A DNA stretch of 64,000 bases, from the NCBI RefSeq assembly GCF_900107975.1, contig NZ_FNVF01000004.1, positions 186,001-250,000 of the forward strand, read 5' to 3'. The notes beneath the pieces are model-generated. The model saw only the letters and a program-made list of their open reading frames with translations. It had not been told where the DNA came from and searched no databases. A program made the translations under genes and the position numbers. Origin of the DNA: Paenibacillus sp. UNC499MF (GTDB taxonomy: Bacteria; Bacillota; Bacilli; Paenibacillales; NBRC-103111). Positions 8,505 to 17,143 of the stretch are shown piece after piece. Each line of letters opens with the position of its first letter. Positions within the stretch are counted from its first letter, which is position 1.

Positions 8505-9713
8505 TTAATTCAAGACCTTTTCCCGAAGAACCGTTCTGCCTCCGACCTCAAGAAGCAGGCTCCAGCCGGTCAGAACAACGGCCGCCGTGACCATGATGCC
8601 GCCCACCCAGGTGGTATGGATCAATCCCATACGTTCGGTGACGACACCGCCCAGGTAAGCGCCGAGGGCGATCCCGGCATTGAACGCCGCGATATTGATC
8701 GCGGACGCGACATCCACCGCTGCGGGAACATAGCGCTTGGCGAGCGTCAGTACGAAGACTTGAAGCCCGGCCACGTTCATAAAGGCGAACAGCCCCATCA
8801 GAAGAACGGTGATCAATCCGGCCGTCTTGTAGGGGGCCGTAAAAGCAAGCGCGAACAGGACGACCGCCTGCAGAAGAAACATGACCAGCAGAGCGGGCAG
8901 GGGCTTGCGGTTCGCGGCTTTACCGCCGATTACGTTGCCTGCGGCAATGGCGATTCCGTAAACGAGAAGGAGCAGGGTGACGGTATTCTCCGCGAAACCG
9001 GTGACGGTATGCAGCAGCGGAGACAGGAACGTGAATACGACAAAGGTGCCGCCGTAGCCGAGCGCAGTAATGACGAACATCAGGAGCAGCCTGCCGTTCG
9101 TCACGAGCTTCAGTTGATCGCGGAACGTGGTGCGGACTCCCTTCGGCAGTGTGGAAGGGATGAGCATGCTGTTCGCGATGAAGGCGGCGACGCCCACAAT
9201 GACGATGGCCGCAAAAGCGAGCCGCCATCCCCACTGCTGGCCGATGAAGGTGCCGATCGGCACGCCGGTAATGGTCGCCACGGTCAGTCCCGTGAACATG
9301 ATGGAGATTGCGCTGGCGCGCCGGTGTTCGGGCACGAGATCGGCTGCGATGGTCGAGCCGACGGACATGAAGACCCCGTGGGCCAGTGAGGAGACGATGC
9401 GGGCGGCAAGCAGGACACCTATGGTCGTCGCTCCGGCCGCCAGGCTGTTGCCGACGATGAAGACGACCATAATCCACAAGAGCAGCGTTTTCCGCGACAT
9501 TGTGGACGTTAGGGACGTCAAGATTGGGGCGCCGAGCGTAATTCCGAGCGCATACACGGAGACAGTAAGTCCCGCTGTCGTCAGGGAAGTCTGCAAGTTC
9601 TCCGCAATCAGAGGCAGCAGCCCTACGCTGATAAACTCGGTGGTGCCTATGGCAAATGCGCTAATGGCCAGAGCCAGTAGAGCGAGTGTGCTTTTTTGTG
9701 AATCGGCAATCAT
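8505..9713 (-). CDS. MFS drug/metabolite exporter of the DHA1 (YtbD/AraJ-like) type
   Basis: A 402-residue protein with 12 hydrophobic segments. The first helix carries the TTEFISVGLLP pattern of the AraJ/YdhP/YtbD branch of the 12-TM proton antiporters. The loop between helices 2 and 3 is SLTSTMSRKTLL, and an R-rich cytoplasmic loop (PEHRRASAIS) lies near residue 130. Translation starts at ATG with AGGAGAGAG upstream. It is divergent from an HxlR-type regulator across a 197-bp region that holds operator-like repeats, the same arrangement as B. subtilis ytbD-ytcD, so export is probably induced by the compound the regulator senses. The substrate is unknown. Confidence 0.85.
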   Translation of the reverse strand: MIADSQKSTLALLALAISAFAIGTTEFISVGLLPLIAENLQTSLTTAGLTVSVYALGITLGAPILTSLTSTMSRKTLLLWIMVVFIVGNSLAAGATTIGVLLAARIVSSLAHGVFMSVGSTIAADLVPEHRRASAISIMFTGLTVATITGVPIGTFIGQQWGWRLAFAAIVIVGVAAFIANSMLIPSTLPKGVRTTFRDQLKLVTNGRLLLMFVITALGYGGTFVVFTFLSPLLHTVTGFAENTVTLLLLVYGIAIAAGNVIGGKAANRKPLPALLVMFLLQAVVLFALAFTAPYKTAGLITVLLMGLFAFMNVAGLQVFVLTLAKRYVPAAVDVASAINIAAFNAGIALGAYLGGVVTERMGLIHTTWVGGIMVTAAVVLTGWSLLLEVGGRTVLREKVLN

Positions 9714-9825
9714 GGATCTCTCTCCTATCGGTTCAGAATTCCGGGTATAATTGGAAACCTGTTATTTGTCAGCCTGTATGGTGCATACCGGCCGGTGAGT
9801 GCTATTATGGGGGATAGAGTTCCGC

Positions 9826-9896
9826 TTGAAAAGAACGTACTTTTTAGTATTATAGGTACCTGGGAGTACCGTAGTATCTTTGGGGAAACCTATAAT
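9826..9896 (+). promoter_or_regulatory. Divergent regulatory region with HxlR-type operator repeats
   Basis: TTGAAA (9826-9831) and TATTAT (9848-9853) with a 16-bp spacer form a promoter-like pair. Overlapping it is a 22-bp element at 9838-9859 (TACTTTTT...ATAGGTAC) that recurs with three substitutions at 50636-50657 before the hxlR gene. It is followed by a perfect inverted repeat, GGTAC-CTGGGA-GTACC (9855-9870). A second -10-like TATAAT lies at 9891-9896. The placement fits autoregulation by the HxlR protein encoded at 9911; binding is inferred, not shown. Confidence 0.6.
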
Positions 9897-9910
9897 AGGG
9901 AGGCTAAACC

Positions 9911-10315
9911 ATGACGACAAAGAAGAAATACAACATACCGGTTGAAGCGACATTGGAGATTATCGGAGGAAAATGGAAGTGTGTGATCCTGTGCCATTTG
10001 ACGCACGGAAAAAAGCGCACCAGCGAGCTGAAGCGCCTTATGCCGGCGATTACGCAGAAAATGCTCACCCAGCAGCTGCGCGAATTGGAGGAAGACGGAG
10101 TAATCAAAAGAACGATCCACCAGGAAATCCCGCCTCGCGTGGATTACGAGCTCAGCGAATACGGGTGGGGGCTGCAAAAAATCCTCGATTCTCTGTGCGC
10201 CTGGGGCGAGAAACATATTATTAAAGTATACGGGGACAAGTCGGCGGTTCTGGAAGACAGCTTTTTAAACGAGAAAAGCTTCGGGGACACGGAAGAGGCC
10301 GGCGAGTTGACATAA
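9911..10315 (+). CDS. HxlR-family winged-helix transcriptional regulator
   Basis: A 134-residue MarR-like winged helix of the HxlR family. The family hallmarks are IIGGKWKCVILCHL (residues 16-29) and the recognition helix region RLMPAITQKMLTQQLRELEEDGVI. A cysteine sits in the first motif at the position that some family members (YodB, HypR) use for redox or electrophile sensing, though the exact equivalence is not checked. It lies divergently next to an MFS exporter and probably controls it. A second HxlR protein (50684) in the window shares most of this core. GGAG precedes the start. Confidence 0.9.
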   Translation: MTTKKKYNIPVEATLEIIGGKWKCVILCHLTHGKKRTSELKRLMPAITQKMLTQQLRELEEDGVIKRTIHQEIPPRVDYELSEYGWGLQKILDSLCAWGEKHIIKVYGDKSAVLEDSFLNEKSFGDTEEAGELT

Positions 10316-10342
10316 CATAGAAGAGAGGACTAAAATAGTTCT

Positions 10343-10636
10343 ATGACTATCGAACAATTAACTGTGGAAGACGAGCAGCGGGTCAAGATTTTTAAGGCGC
10401 TGGCCGAAGTAAAGCGAATCGAAATGATCCGGTATCTTCATCGTCATGACCGCAGCAATACATGCGGCGAAATCGGCGAATCCGTAGGCATGGATAAATC
10501 GAACGTATCGTATCATTTGAAAATTTTGTATGAAGCCGGCCTCATAAAAGTGATCCGCAACGGCCAGAATAAAACGAGCGAACTGCGGAAAGACGTGTTT
10601 CACCAGTTTTTGCCGGGTTTCTTGGACAGTTTGTAA
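10343..10636 (+). CDS. ArsR-family helix-turn-helix regulator
   Basis: A compact 97-residue ArsR/SmtB-type protein: KIFKALAEVKRIEMIRYL is the first helix pair, and MDKSNVSYHLKILYEAGLIKVI is the recognition helix and start of the wing. The cysteine in SNTCGEIGE is not in an ELCVCDL-type metal-binding motif, so metal sensing is unlikely. It begins 27 bp after the HxlR gene, with a weak AGAGGA 14 bp upstream, and is followed by the YfmJ-like gene. A perfect 16-bp palindrome at 10676-10691, between it and yfmJ, is a candidate target. Confidence 0.85.
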   Translation: MTIEQLTVEDEQRVKIFKALAEVKRIEMIRYLHRHDRSNTCGEIGESVGMDKSNVSYHLKILYEAGLIKVIRNGQNKTSELRKDVFHQFLPGFLDSL

Positions 10637-10675
10637 AATTGCCGGGAAACCTGGGTTTTTCGGCCTAATAGTTGC

Positions 10676-10691
10676 ATAGTTTTAAAACTAT
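10676..10691. promoter_or_regulatory. 16-bp perfect palindrome upstream of the YfmJ-like gene
   Basis: ATAGTTTTAAAACTAT is a perfect dyad lying 40 bp after the ArsR-like gene and 120 bp before the oxidoreductase gene. The half-site ATAGTT also occurs as ATAGTTCTAT just before the ArsR start (10336-10345). It is a plausible ArsR operator, by inference only. No T run follows, so it is not an intrinsic terminator. Confidence 0.5.
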
Positions 10692-10810
10692 CAAAATCGG
10701 GTAAAAAACAGGTCATGTCCGCTTTGGTACAGCTAGTTTGTATGATAGCATCCATTTTTATTAACCATTGTTCAATAAAATTAACGAGAAATGAGTGAAT
10801 TCATGTGCCG

Positions 10811-11824
10811 ATGAATAAACAAATCGTACTCCGTTCGCGTCCCGAGGGGATGCCGACCGTCGATAATTTCGAATTCCGGGAAGTTCCCGTAGCCGATCCT
10901 GCCGAAGGCCAGGTTGTCGTGCGTTCCCTATACTTGTCCGTTGACCCGTATATGAGAGGCAGAATGAACGACTCCAAATCTTATGTGCCACCATACAAGC
11001 TGGACGAGCCGGTCAGCGGCGGGATTGTAGGGGAGGTCGTCTCTTCCCGCTCGGAACAATTCGAAACCGGCGACAAAGTGCTGGGCATGCTCGGCTGGCA
11101 GTTGTACAACACGGTAGACGCTTCCTCCGTCCGCAAAGTGGACGAAAACCTGGCCCCGCTGTCCGCGTATTTGAGTGTCCTCGGACTGACGGGAATGACC
11201 GCCTATTTCGGTCTGCTGGATATCGGCAAGCCGAAAGAAGGCGAGACCGTCGTCGTGTCGGGTGCGGCCGGAGCGGTAGGCATGATGGTGGGACAGATCG
11301 CGAAGCTGAAAGGAGCACGCGTCGTCGGTATTGCCGGTTCGGACGAGAAAATCTCCTACTTGGAGAAGGAACTCGGCTTCGATGCCGCGGTTAACTATAA
11401 AACGGCGGAGAACCTGAATGAAGCGATAGCAAAAGCTTGCCCCGGCGGAGTCGACGTTTACTTCGACAACGTGGGCGGACAAGTTTCGGATGCCGTGATG
11501 AAACAACTGAACGACCATGCTCGCATTCCGCTTTGCGGCGCCATCTCTTCCTACAACAGCACGGACGGCGACCTCGGTCCCCGGATTCAGCCTCAGCTCA
11601 TCAAGACCCGGTCTTTGATCCAAGGCTTCGTTCTGAGCGATTATTCTTCCCGTTTTCCGGAAGCCGGAGCGGATTTGGGCAAGTGGCTGTCCGAAGGCAA
11701 GCTGAAGTACGAGGAAACGATCGTAGAAGGCTTCGACAACGTCCCCAAAGCGTTCCTGGAACTTTTTAAAGGAACCAATCTCGGTAAAATGCTTGTAAAA
11801 GTAAGCGGGACGAACGGAGAGTAA
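10811..11824 (+). CDS. yfmJ: YfmJ/CurA-like NADP-dependent medium-chain oxidoreductase
   Basis: A 337-residue zinc-independent MDR protein of the leukotriene B4 dehydrogenase/CurA group, which reduces the carbon-carbon double bond of enones and enals with NADPH. Features are SLYLSVDPYMRGRMND near residue 43, the dinucleotide site VVSGAAGAVGMMVGQIAK, and VDVYFDNVGGQVSDAVM. It resembles B. subtilis YfmJ closely along its length. The start is ATG at 10811; GTG at 10805 is also in frame, and neither has a strong ribosome binding site. The aldehyde dehydrogenase follows on the same strand, so the pair could handle reactive carbonyl compounds, perhaps under the preceding ArsR regulator. Confidence 0.9.
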   Translation: MNKQIVLRSRPEGMPTVDNFEFREVPVADPAEGQVVVRSLYLSVDPYMRGRMNDSKSYVPPYKLDEPVSGGIVGEVVSSRSEQFETGDKVLGMLGWQLYNTVDASSVRKVDENLAPLSAYLSVLGLTGMTAYFGLLDIGKPKEGETVVVSGAAGAVGMMVGQIAKLKGARVVGIAGSDEKISYLEKELGFDAAVNYKTAENLNEAIAKACPGGVDVYFDNVGGQVSDAVMKQLNDHARIPLCGAISSYNSTDGDLGPRIQPQLIKTRSLIQGFVLSDYSSRFPEAGADLGKWLSEGKLKYEETIVEGFDNVPKAFLELFKGTNLGKMLVKVSGTNGE

Positions 11825-11963
11825 CGGGAAAACGTCAGCCGTCCAGCCAAAACGTAAGCGGCGACCATCAAGCCGCAAGAAAAAAATGAAGCAACGAATG
11901 GCGGGGGACTATATGTCCTCCTCCTCTCGTTAGACGGCAAATATAGAAAAGGAAGTGTTCAAG

Positions 11964-13265
11964 ATGGCAGAATACGGGGAATTGGTCACACGACAGCGGA
12001 CATTTTTCCATACCGGACAAACGAAAGAGATGGGGTTTCGTACCCGGGCTCTGAACAAACTCCAGGACGCCATCGGGAAGCATGAGAAAGATCTGCTGGC
12101 CGCCTTGAGAAAAGACCTGAACAAGTCGGAAGCGGAGGCTTATTCCTCCGAGATCAGGATCGTTCTGGAAGAAATCCGGTTCACGCTGGAAAATATTTCG
12201 TCGTGGATGGCACCGAAGCAGGTAGATACGCCGTCTTTCCTGGGCGATGCGACCAGTGTCATTTACCCGGAGCCGTACGGAGTAGCGCTCATCATATCGC
12301 CATGGAACTATCCGTTCCAGCTGGCCGTTGCGCCTCTCGTAGGGGCGATGGCTGCGGGCAACTGCGCCGTCCTTAAACCTTCGGAGTTTACTCCGGAAAC
12401 GTCGCACATGCTTGCCAAGCTGGTGCGGGAAGACTTCCCGGAAGAGTACATTGCCGTAGTCGAAGGGGAAGTGGAAGCGAGCACGGCGCTGCTGAAAGAG
12501 AAGTTCGACACGATCTTCTTTACGGGCAGCACGCCGGTCGGCAAGGTCGTCATGGAAGCCGCGGCCAAGCATCTGACCCCGGTTACCCTGGAGCTCGGCG
12601 GCAAAAGCCCCTGCATCGTCCACGGCGACGCCGATCTGGAATCGGCCGCCAAACGCATCGCCAGAGGCAAATTCCTGAATGCCGGCCAAACCTGCGTGGC
12701 ACCGGATTATCTTCTCATTCAGCGGGAGGTAAAGGACGCCTTCCTCGCAGAACTGAAGGCTGCCATTCATGCCCTGTATGGCGAGGACATTACGCGGAAT
12801 CCGGACTTCCCCCGCATTGTGAGTGAGAAGCATTTCAACCGTCTGAGCGCCTTCCTGAGCGACGGGGAGCTGGTATCCGGCGGCAGGACGGATGCGTCCA
12901 GACTGTTTATCGAGCCGACGATCCTGGACTCCGTTACGTGGGAAGATCCGGTGATGCGCGATGAAATCTTCGGTCCGATTCTTCCGGTCCTGGTCTATGA
13001 CGACCTTACCGAGGCGCTGGACAAAATTACGAGCCGTCCGAAGCCTCTTGCGCTGTATGTTTTCTCCGAAAACACCGAAGTGCAGGACCGGATTCTCGGC
13101 AGTGTTTCCTTCGGCGGAGGCTGCGTCAACGAAACGCTGGCGCATCTCACGTCGCCTTTCCTTCCGTTCGGCGGCGTGGGCGAGAGCGGAATGGGCTCCT
13201 ACCACGGCCAGGGCAGCTTTGATACATTTTCGCATAAGAAAAGTATTTTGAAGCGCAAGGCGTAG
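11964..13265 (+). CDS. NAD(P)-dependent aldehyde dehydrogenase, class 3 type
   Basis: A 433-residue aldehyde dehydrogenase, shorter than the usual 480-500 residues and without the N-terminal extension, as in class 3 enzymes such as YwdH. It shows the cofactor-site sequence ISPWNYPFQLAVAPLVGA, FFTGSTPVGKVV, the general-base region TLELGGKSP and the catalytic cysteine in NAGQTCVAPDY. It oxidises aldehydes to acids; the family often acts on medium and long-chain aldehydes, and the C-terminus SILKRKA fits that group. AAAAGGAAG lies before the ATG at 11964. The gap of 139 bp from yfmJ holds no terminator, so joint transcription is possible. Confidence 0.92.
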   Translation: MAEYGELVTRQRTFFHTGQTKEMGFRTRALNKLQDAIGKHEKDLLAALRKDLNKSEAEAYSSEIRIVLEEIRFTLENISSWMAPKQVDTPSFLGDATSVIYPEPYGVALIISPWNYPFQLAVAPLVGAMAAGNCAVLKPSEFTPETSHMLAKLVREDFPEEYIAVVEGEVEASTALLKEKFDTIFFTGSTPVGKVVMEAAAKHLTPVTLELGGKSPCIVHGDADLESAAKRIARGKFLNAGQTCVAPDYLLIQREVKDAFLAELKAAIHALYGEDITRNPDFPRIVSEKHFNRLSAFLSDGELVSGGRTDASRLFIEPTILDSVTWEDPVMRDEIFGPILPVLVYDDLTEALDKITSRPKPLALYVFSENTEVQDRILGSVSFGGGCVNETLAHLTSPFLPFGGVGESGMGSYHGQGSFDTFSHKKSILKRKA

Positions 13266-13282
13266 CGCAAAACAGATAAAGC

Positions 13283-13325
13283 AAAACCCTCCGGTTCCGC
13301 ATTTTGCGGGTTCGGAGGGTTTTTG
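13283..13325. terminator. Bidirectional terminator between convergent genes
   Basis: AAAACCCTCCG pairs with CGGAGGGTTTT, with an inner CCGC/GCGG stem, flanked by A and T runs. It can serve both the aldehyde dehydrogenase gene and the convergent gene at 13338. Confidence 0.85.
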
Positions 13326-13337
13326 CGTTTTGCCGGC

Positions 13338-14825
13338 TTACAGCCGTTCATTAGGGAACGGATTGCTCGTTTTGGACGTGATGATTTCATGCTGCGAGCC
13401 GTCTTTCTTAACACGACCGAGAGAAAAAACGATATCCGCGTAACGGTGCGTTTTAGAACTCTTTGTTTCATAAGTCATGAAATAGATCCAATCGCCGATC
13501 ACGTTTAACTTAACGAGCGTGTTGTTTATCCGCAGCTTTTCCCCGCCGCCTTGCAGGTCGGTCAGGTACACTTTCCGGTCCAGGAAGCTCAGCGCCTTTT
13601 CCAGAACGAGATAATCGGGACCCACATAATAACGGCTCAAGGGCACATTGTCTACAGCCACAGATTCCTCGCCGGTCTGTATGGACATTTTCAGAAGCTG
13701 GTTAGCGTCCTTATGGTAGTAGATAAAGCCGTTGGCCGCGCGCAGTTCATGGACGAATTCCTTTGTGTAGGTTTTGCGGTTTCGGCCGTCAAAGTCCAGT
13801 GAATAGAGACCTCCGGTGCTCCGTTTGTAATAGATGCGTCCTTGATAAGGGACGAAATCCATGACGTCCTCGTCTTTTTGCGAAAGCTCTTGTTTGCCGC
13901 TTCCGTCAAGCTTCATTTTGAAAAGAGGGCCTGAGCCGAAACCCGCGGTAACGTTATAGTAAATCCAGTCCCCGGTTACATAGACTTGTCCGGCTTTTTC
14001 TTTGCTGAGCTTCGTGCGTTCGCTGCCGTCGGGCCGAATCCGGTACACTTCTCCCGCGTCGGTCCGTTCCCCTTGAGTAAGAAGCCGATAGTATACCCAG
14101 CCCCCGGTCACTTGGATCTGAGCGGCGGGGTCGTCCGAGATTTTTACAGACTCGGACCCGTCTTCTTTCATCCGGTACAGCTTGCTTTCATCACCCACAT
14201 TCTGATAATACACCCACCCGTTCGATTGGGTGACGAATGCTTGATTCAGAATGTTTTGGACGTCGTTTCCTTCCCCCGGAGCAAACACGGAGGCAGGTGC
14301 CGGCGTATCACCCAGGGTTACCGTATGTGTATCGGCATTCCAAGCGATCGCAATGCCGAGTGCCTCGGCAATGAAGCGGACAGGCACCATGACCCGGCCG
14401 TTTTCTTGCTCCGCGGAGGACTCCAATGCGGCCTCCCGCCCGTCAATGTGCGCCAGAGTGCTCCCGACCGTCAGGTCGATAAGGGTGGCGCCTTTGCGCA
14501 CGGTGGCGGTCTTCGTCGATTGGGACCATTCGACTTCCGTGCCGAACGCCTCCGACAGCGACCTCAGCGGGACGTAAGTCAAGCCGGATTCCGCTTGAAT
14601 ATAGGCGCGGGAATCGGGAAACAGTTCGGCGCCGTTGACGACGACCGACACATCCTGCCCCGGTGATGCGGATGCGGTGGAGATCCCTGCGGAGAAGTCG
14701 AACAGAGAGAGTCCGATCAGCGCGGGAACAAGGCGCAAGAGCCAACCTGTTTTACTTTTTAAGCGTGAAGAATTATCGTTCTTGCTGTTGCTGGTATGTA
14801 AGCCTGAAGAGAAGAATACGTTCAT
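13338..14825 (-). CDS. Secreted copper-amine-oxidase N-domain protein with DUF5050-like beta-propeller
   Basis: After a basic N-terminus and hydrophobic signal (LLRLVPALIGLSLFDFSAGISTASASP), residues of about 50-160 form a copper amine oxidase N-terminal-like domain (VVVNGAELFPDSRAYIQ, YVPLRSLSEAFGTEVEW, VMVPVRFIAEALGIAIAW). This domain is common in Paenibacillus envelope proteins and unrelated to catalysis. The remaining 300 residues repeat a GWVYYQN...LYRMKEDGSESVKISDD pattern, six or so times, typical of DUF5050 beta-propellers. The function is unknown; it is probably an envelope protein. The start is uncertain: ATG at 14825 is used here, while a TTG at 14849 is in frame, and neither has a good ribosome binding site. 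Confidence 0.8.
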   Translation of the reverse strand: MNVFFSSGLHTSNSKNDNSSRLKSKTGWLLRLVPALIGLSLFDFSAGISTASASPGQDVSVVVNGAELFPDSRAYIQAESGLTYVPLRSLSEAFGTEVEWSQSTKTATVRKGATLIDLTVGSTLAHIDGREAALESSAEQENGRVMVPVRFIAEALGIAIAWNADTHTVTLGDTPAPASVFAPGEGNDVQNILNQAFVTQSNGWVYYQNVGDESKLYRMKEDGSESVKISDDPAAQIQVTGGWVYYRLLTQGERTDAGEVYRIRPDGSERTKLSKEKAGQVYVTGDWIYYNVTAGFGSGPLFKMKLDGSGKQELSQKDEDVMDFVPYQGRIYYKRSTGGLYSLDFDGRNRKTYTKEFVHELRAANGFIYYHKDANQLLKMSIQTGEESVAVDNVPLSRYYVGPDYLVLEKALSFLDRKVYLTDLQGGGEKLRINNTLVKLNVIGDWIYFMTYETKSSKTHRYADIVFSLGRVKKDGSQHEIITSKTSNPFPNERL

Positions 14826-14900
14826 TCCGGATACAACCGACCTTTCCAAAGAAGATAGTTCCTATATCGGATGATGAGGACAATCCTTGCAGACCTTTCT

Positions 14901-15128
14901 CTAGGCCCGGATATAAAGCGTAAATTCCTGGCCGTCTCTAACGGGCTCCTGGGCCATCGTATAACCGTGCTTCACCACTTCTTCCGGCACGTTGCGGAAG
15001 GCGGCCGGGCAGTCTGCAATCACCTGCAGAAGCTGCCCTTTCTTCATATCGCGAAGGGTTTCCAGCGTATAAATGACGGGATACGGGCACGATTCGCCCC
15101 TGATATCGAGTGTGTAATCAACGGACAT
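14901..15128 (-). CDS. tsuB: TsuB/YeeD-like TusA-family sulfur carrier protein
   Basis: A 75-residue TusA-fold protein with the hallmark CPYP motif (C14) in DIRGESCPYPVIYTLETL. The cysteine carries sulfur as a persulfide. Together with the YeeE-like membrane protein it matches the TsuA-TsuB pair, where TsuB at the inner face is needed for thiosulfate uptake by TsuA. The chosen ATG at 15128 lies behind AAAGGGGA and overlaps the end of tsuA by 11 bp, so the two are translationally coupled. The longer open frame to 15209 lies inside tsuA and is not used. Confidence 0.9.
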   Translation of the reverse strand: MSVDYTLDIRGESCPYPVIYTLETLRDMKKGQLLQVIADCPAAFRNVPEEVVKHGYTMAQEPVRDGQEFTLYIRA

Positions 15129-16332
15129 GGGTAGTGTCCCCTTTCTTGAATCCGGTTCCGAACCGGTAATTTTTCTGCCAATAAGCGGCCACGGCGAATC
15201 CGGCCGCAAGCAGCGCGAGCGTGGCGAACAGGGCGCCGTAAGGGCCCATGAGCGGGATCAGGTTAATCTTCGAGCCGCTCTTGGCGAGCAGGTTGAAGAC
15301 GCCGAGATGATCCCAGGCGTAAGCGAGTGCGGTCGCTCCGATAATGTTGCCGATAAATACCGGCAGAAAGACGACCTGGCCTTCCATCAGCCGGTACATC
15401 ATGCCGGTCTCGCAGCCCCCCGCAAGCACGATGCCGAGGCCGAACAAGATTCCGCCCACAAGCGTGCTGGGTGCGGCGATTTTGGTGATGGGCTCCAGCC
15501 CGTACACGAGAATGATGACCAGCGTAGCCACGGAGCTTATCGCCATCCCTGCGGTAATGGCCTTAGTCATGGTGGCGCGGCCGCTGATCCAGAGATCCCG
15601 GAACGCCGAGGTGAAGCAGATCTGCCCGCGTTCGATCAGAATACCGAAGGCTGCGCCGAAAATCGCGGCGGTGCCCAGCATGGTTTTGCCCGAGGCGAAG
15701 AAATAAACGATGAGCGCCGCGTAAGCGAGGGCAATCCCAGCCCCCACATAGGGCTGTACGACCCGTTTCTTCACGGCTGAAGGAGAAGCGGCCGTATTGC
15801 CTTTGCTCAGCACGGGCTTGCCTTTCCACCAGGCCGTGTTCACGACTTTCACGCCGAGATAAGTGCCGATCGCGGTAGCCGCGATAAAGATCCAGGAGTG
15901 CAGCGAGAACTGCGGCACCCCTGTGAAGAAGGCGGCCAGGTTGCACCCGAGGGCCAGCCTTGCGCCGAAGCCGGCGATAATTCCTCCCGCAAACCCCTGC
16001 ACCAGGCGGCGTTTTTGCTTCGGAATGCGGATTTTAAAGTTGTTGCTGAACAGAATCATAACGAGGGCGCCGATAAACATTCCCCAGACGATCCATCCGT
16101 CGGTACGGGTCAGCGTAGTCCCGTTCATGCCGACCAGCTTGAAATAAGCCCAGTCCGACACATCCACGCCGAAGAGCTGGAGAATGTGACCGCCCAGACG
16201 GGTGAATTCTCCGGTTACCGCCCAGACGGTTTTCGTAATGCCGAAGTACAGAGCGCTTAATACACCGGCCAGACCCATGGCGATATAAGGACTCCAGTAA
16301 TGAGTAAAAATTTTCTTGATGGTTCCCTGCAT
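15118..16332 (-). CDS. tsuA: TsuA/YeeE-family thiosulfate transporter
   Basis: A polytopic protein of about 404 residues made of two YeeE/YedE half-domains. The conserved cysteine-containing helices are visible in each half: ARLALGCNLAAFF, IERGQICFTSAF and VLAGGCETGMMYR. In TsuA of known structure such cysteines line the path and relay thiosulfate through transient sulfur bonds. The following gene encodes the cognate TusA-like TsuB. The start is uncertain: ATG at 16332 has AGAAG four bases upstream, whereas ATG at 16374 has GAGGA abutting it; the family usually begins near the former. It probably feeds sulfur assimilation into cysteine. Confidence 0.88.
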   Translation of the reverse strand: MQGTIKKIFTHYWSPYIAMGLAGVLSALYFGITKTVWAVTGEFTRLGGHILQLFGVDVSDWAYFKLVGMNGTTLTRTDGWIVWGMFIGALVMILFSNNFKIRIPKQKRRLVQGFAGGIIAGFGARLALGCNLAAFFTGVPQFSLHSWIFIAATAIGTYLGVKVVNTAWWKGKPVLSKGNTAASPSAVKKRVVQPYVGAGIALAYAALIVYFFASGKTMLGTAAIFGAAFGILIERGQICFTSAFRDLWISGRATMTKAITAGMAISSVATLVIILVYGLEPITKIAAPSTLVGGILFGLGIVLAGGCETGMMYRLMEGQVVFLPVFIGNIIGATALAYAWDHLGVFNLLAKSGSKINLIPLMGPYGALFATLALLAAGFAVAAYWQKNYRFGTGFKKGDTTHVR

Positions 16333-16454
16333 ACTTCTTCTAGCCCCTAACTCTAAGTAGTCGAATTTATCCATTCCTCATTCTACTCAAACCATTCTAC
16401 TACAACCTCCGGAACAATGGGGCAATCCCCTTTTATAAAAAATGCCGAAAACAC

Positions 16455-16494
16455 AAAAAATCAGGGCAAAAAGTTTCTTTTGCACCTGATCCGA
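16455..16494 (-). terminator. Terminator downstream of the PadR gene
   Basis: Read on the minus strand, ATCAGGTGCAAAAG pairs with CTTTTTGCCCTGAT, and a run of T follows. It closes the PadR gene. Confidence 0.75.
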
Positions 16495-16527
16495 TTTGTG
16501 ACTTTATCCGTTTCATGAGGGAACGCG

Positions 16528-17058
16528 TCATTCGCTTCCGTTTTTTACGAAGTCCAGCAGCTTTACCAGCCATTCCGACTCCAGCTTCATCCGGTTATGA
16601 ACATAATCCTGAATAAGATGAACGCTCGGCGGCGTTTTGTCCTTAAAGGCTTCCCAATCCTGATTCTGCTGCTCGCTCCGGTTCTTCATCTTGTCTATAA
16701 CTTCCTCGATCAGAAAAATAAGCTTGTTCTTATCGGCATGCTGCAAAAACAAGGTAGACGAGTAGAGCGATTCGACTCCGGTGAAATTCCGAAAGCTCGC
16801 GTAGATTTCCTGCTCCAGGAACTCGCGGCCATTCGGTGTAATTCCGTAGGTCGTTTTTTCCGGTCGGTTGTCCTCGCGGATGACTTCGCGTTTTTCGATA
16901 TAGCCCTTTTTCAACAGGACGTCAAAATTGTAATAAAGGGTCCCGTCGTTGATCTTGTGAACGTCCTCTATGTTGTTCTTCTTGAACATTTTCTTTATAT
17001 CGTAAGGGTGGTGATTGCCTTCGCATAAGATTCCCAGAATAAAAATCTGAAGTGACAT
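16528..17058 (-). CDS. PadR-family transcriptional regulator
   Basis: A 176-residue PadR protein: the N-terminal winged helix runs LQIFILGILCEGNHHPYDIKKMFKKN...KINDGTLYYNFDVLLKKGYIE, and the C-terminal 90 residues are helical and probably form the dimerisation arm. ATG at 17058 lies behind AAAGGGGAG; the open frame further upstream contains the terminator hairpin and is not coding. It is the second gene after the YhgE/Pip-like membrane protein and probably represses that unit, as PadR regulators next to transporters generally do. A terminator just before its ribosome binding site may limit its expression. Confidence 0.88.
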   Translation of the reverse strand: MSLQIFILGILCEGNHHPYDIKKMFKKNNIEDVHKINDGTLYYNFDVLLKKGYIEKREVIREDNRPEKTTYGITPNGREFLEQEIYASFRNFTGVESLYSSTLFLQHADKNKLIFLIEEVIDKMKNRSEQQNQDWEAFKDKTPPSVHLIQDYVHNRMKLESEWLVKLLDFVKNGSE

Positions 17059-17090
17059 CGGAAAGTCTCCCCTTTGAACCAACATGTTGA

Positions 17091-17115
17091 AAAACCGGGG
17101 GTCCGCCGGACCCCC
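17091..17115 (-). terminator. Terminator hairpin between the YhgE-like and PadR genes
   Basis: On the minus strand GGGGGTCC-GGC-GGACCCCC is followed by GGTTTTTC. The T run ends only about 15 bp before the PadR ribosome binding site, so PadR messages probably come from partial read-through or from a promoter overlapping the hairpin. Confidence 0.75.
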
Positions 17116-17143
17116 AAGCCTTCTTATTGTACACGAAGAGGGC

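Noticed and set aside
8436-9389. Plus-strand open frame of 317 codons
   Set aside because: It lies opposite the MFS exporter and translates to a highly charged low-complexity sequence, typical of an antisense shadow.
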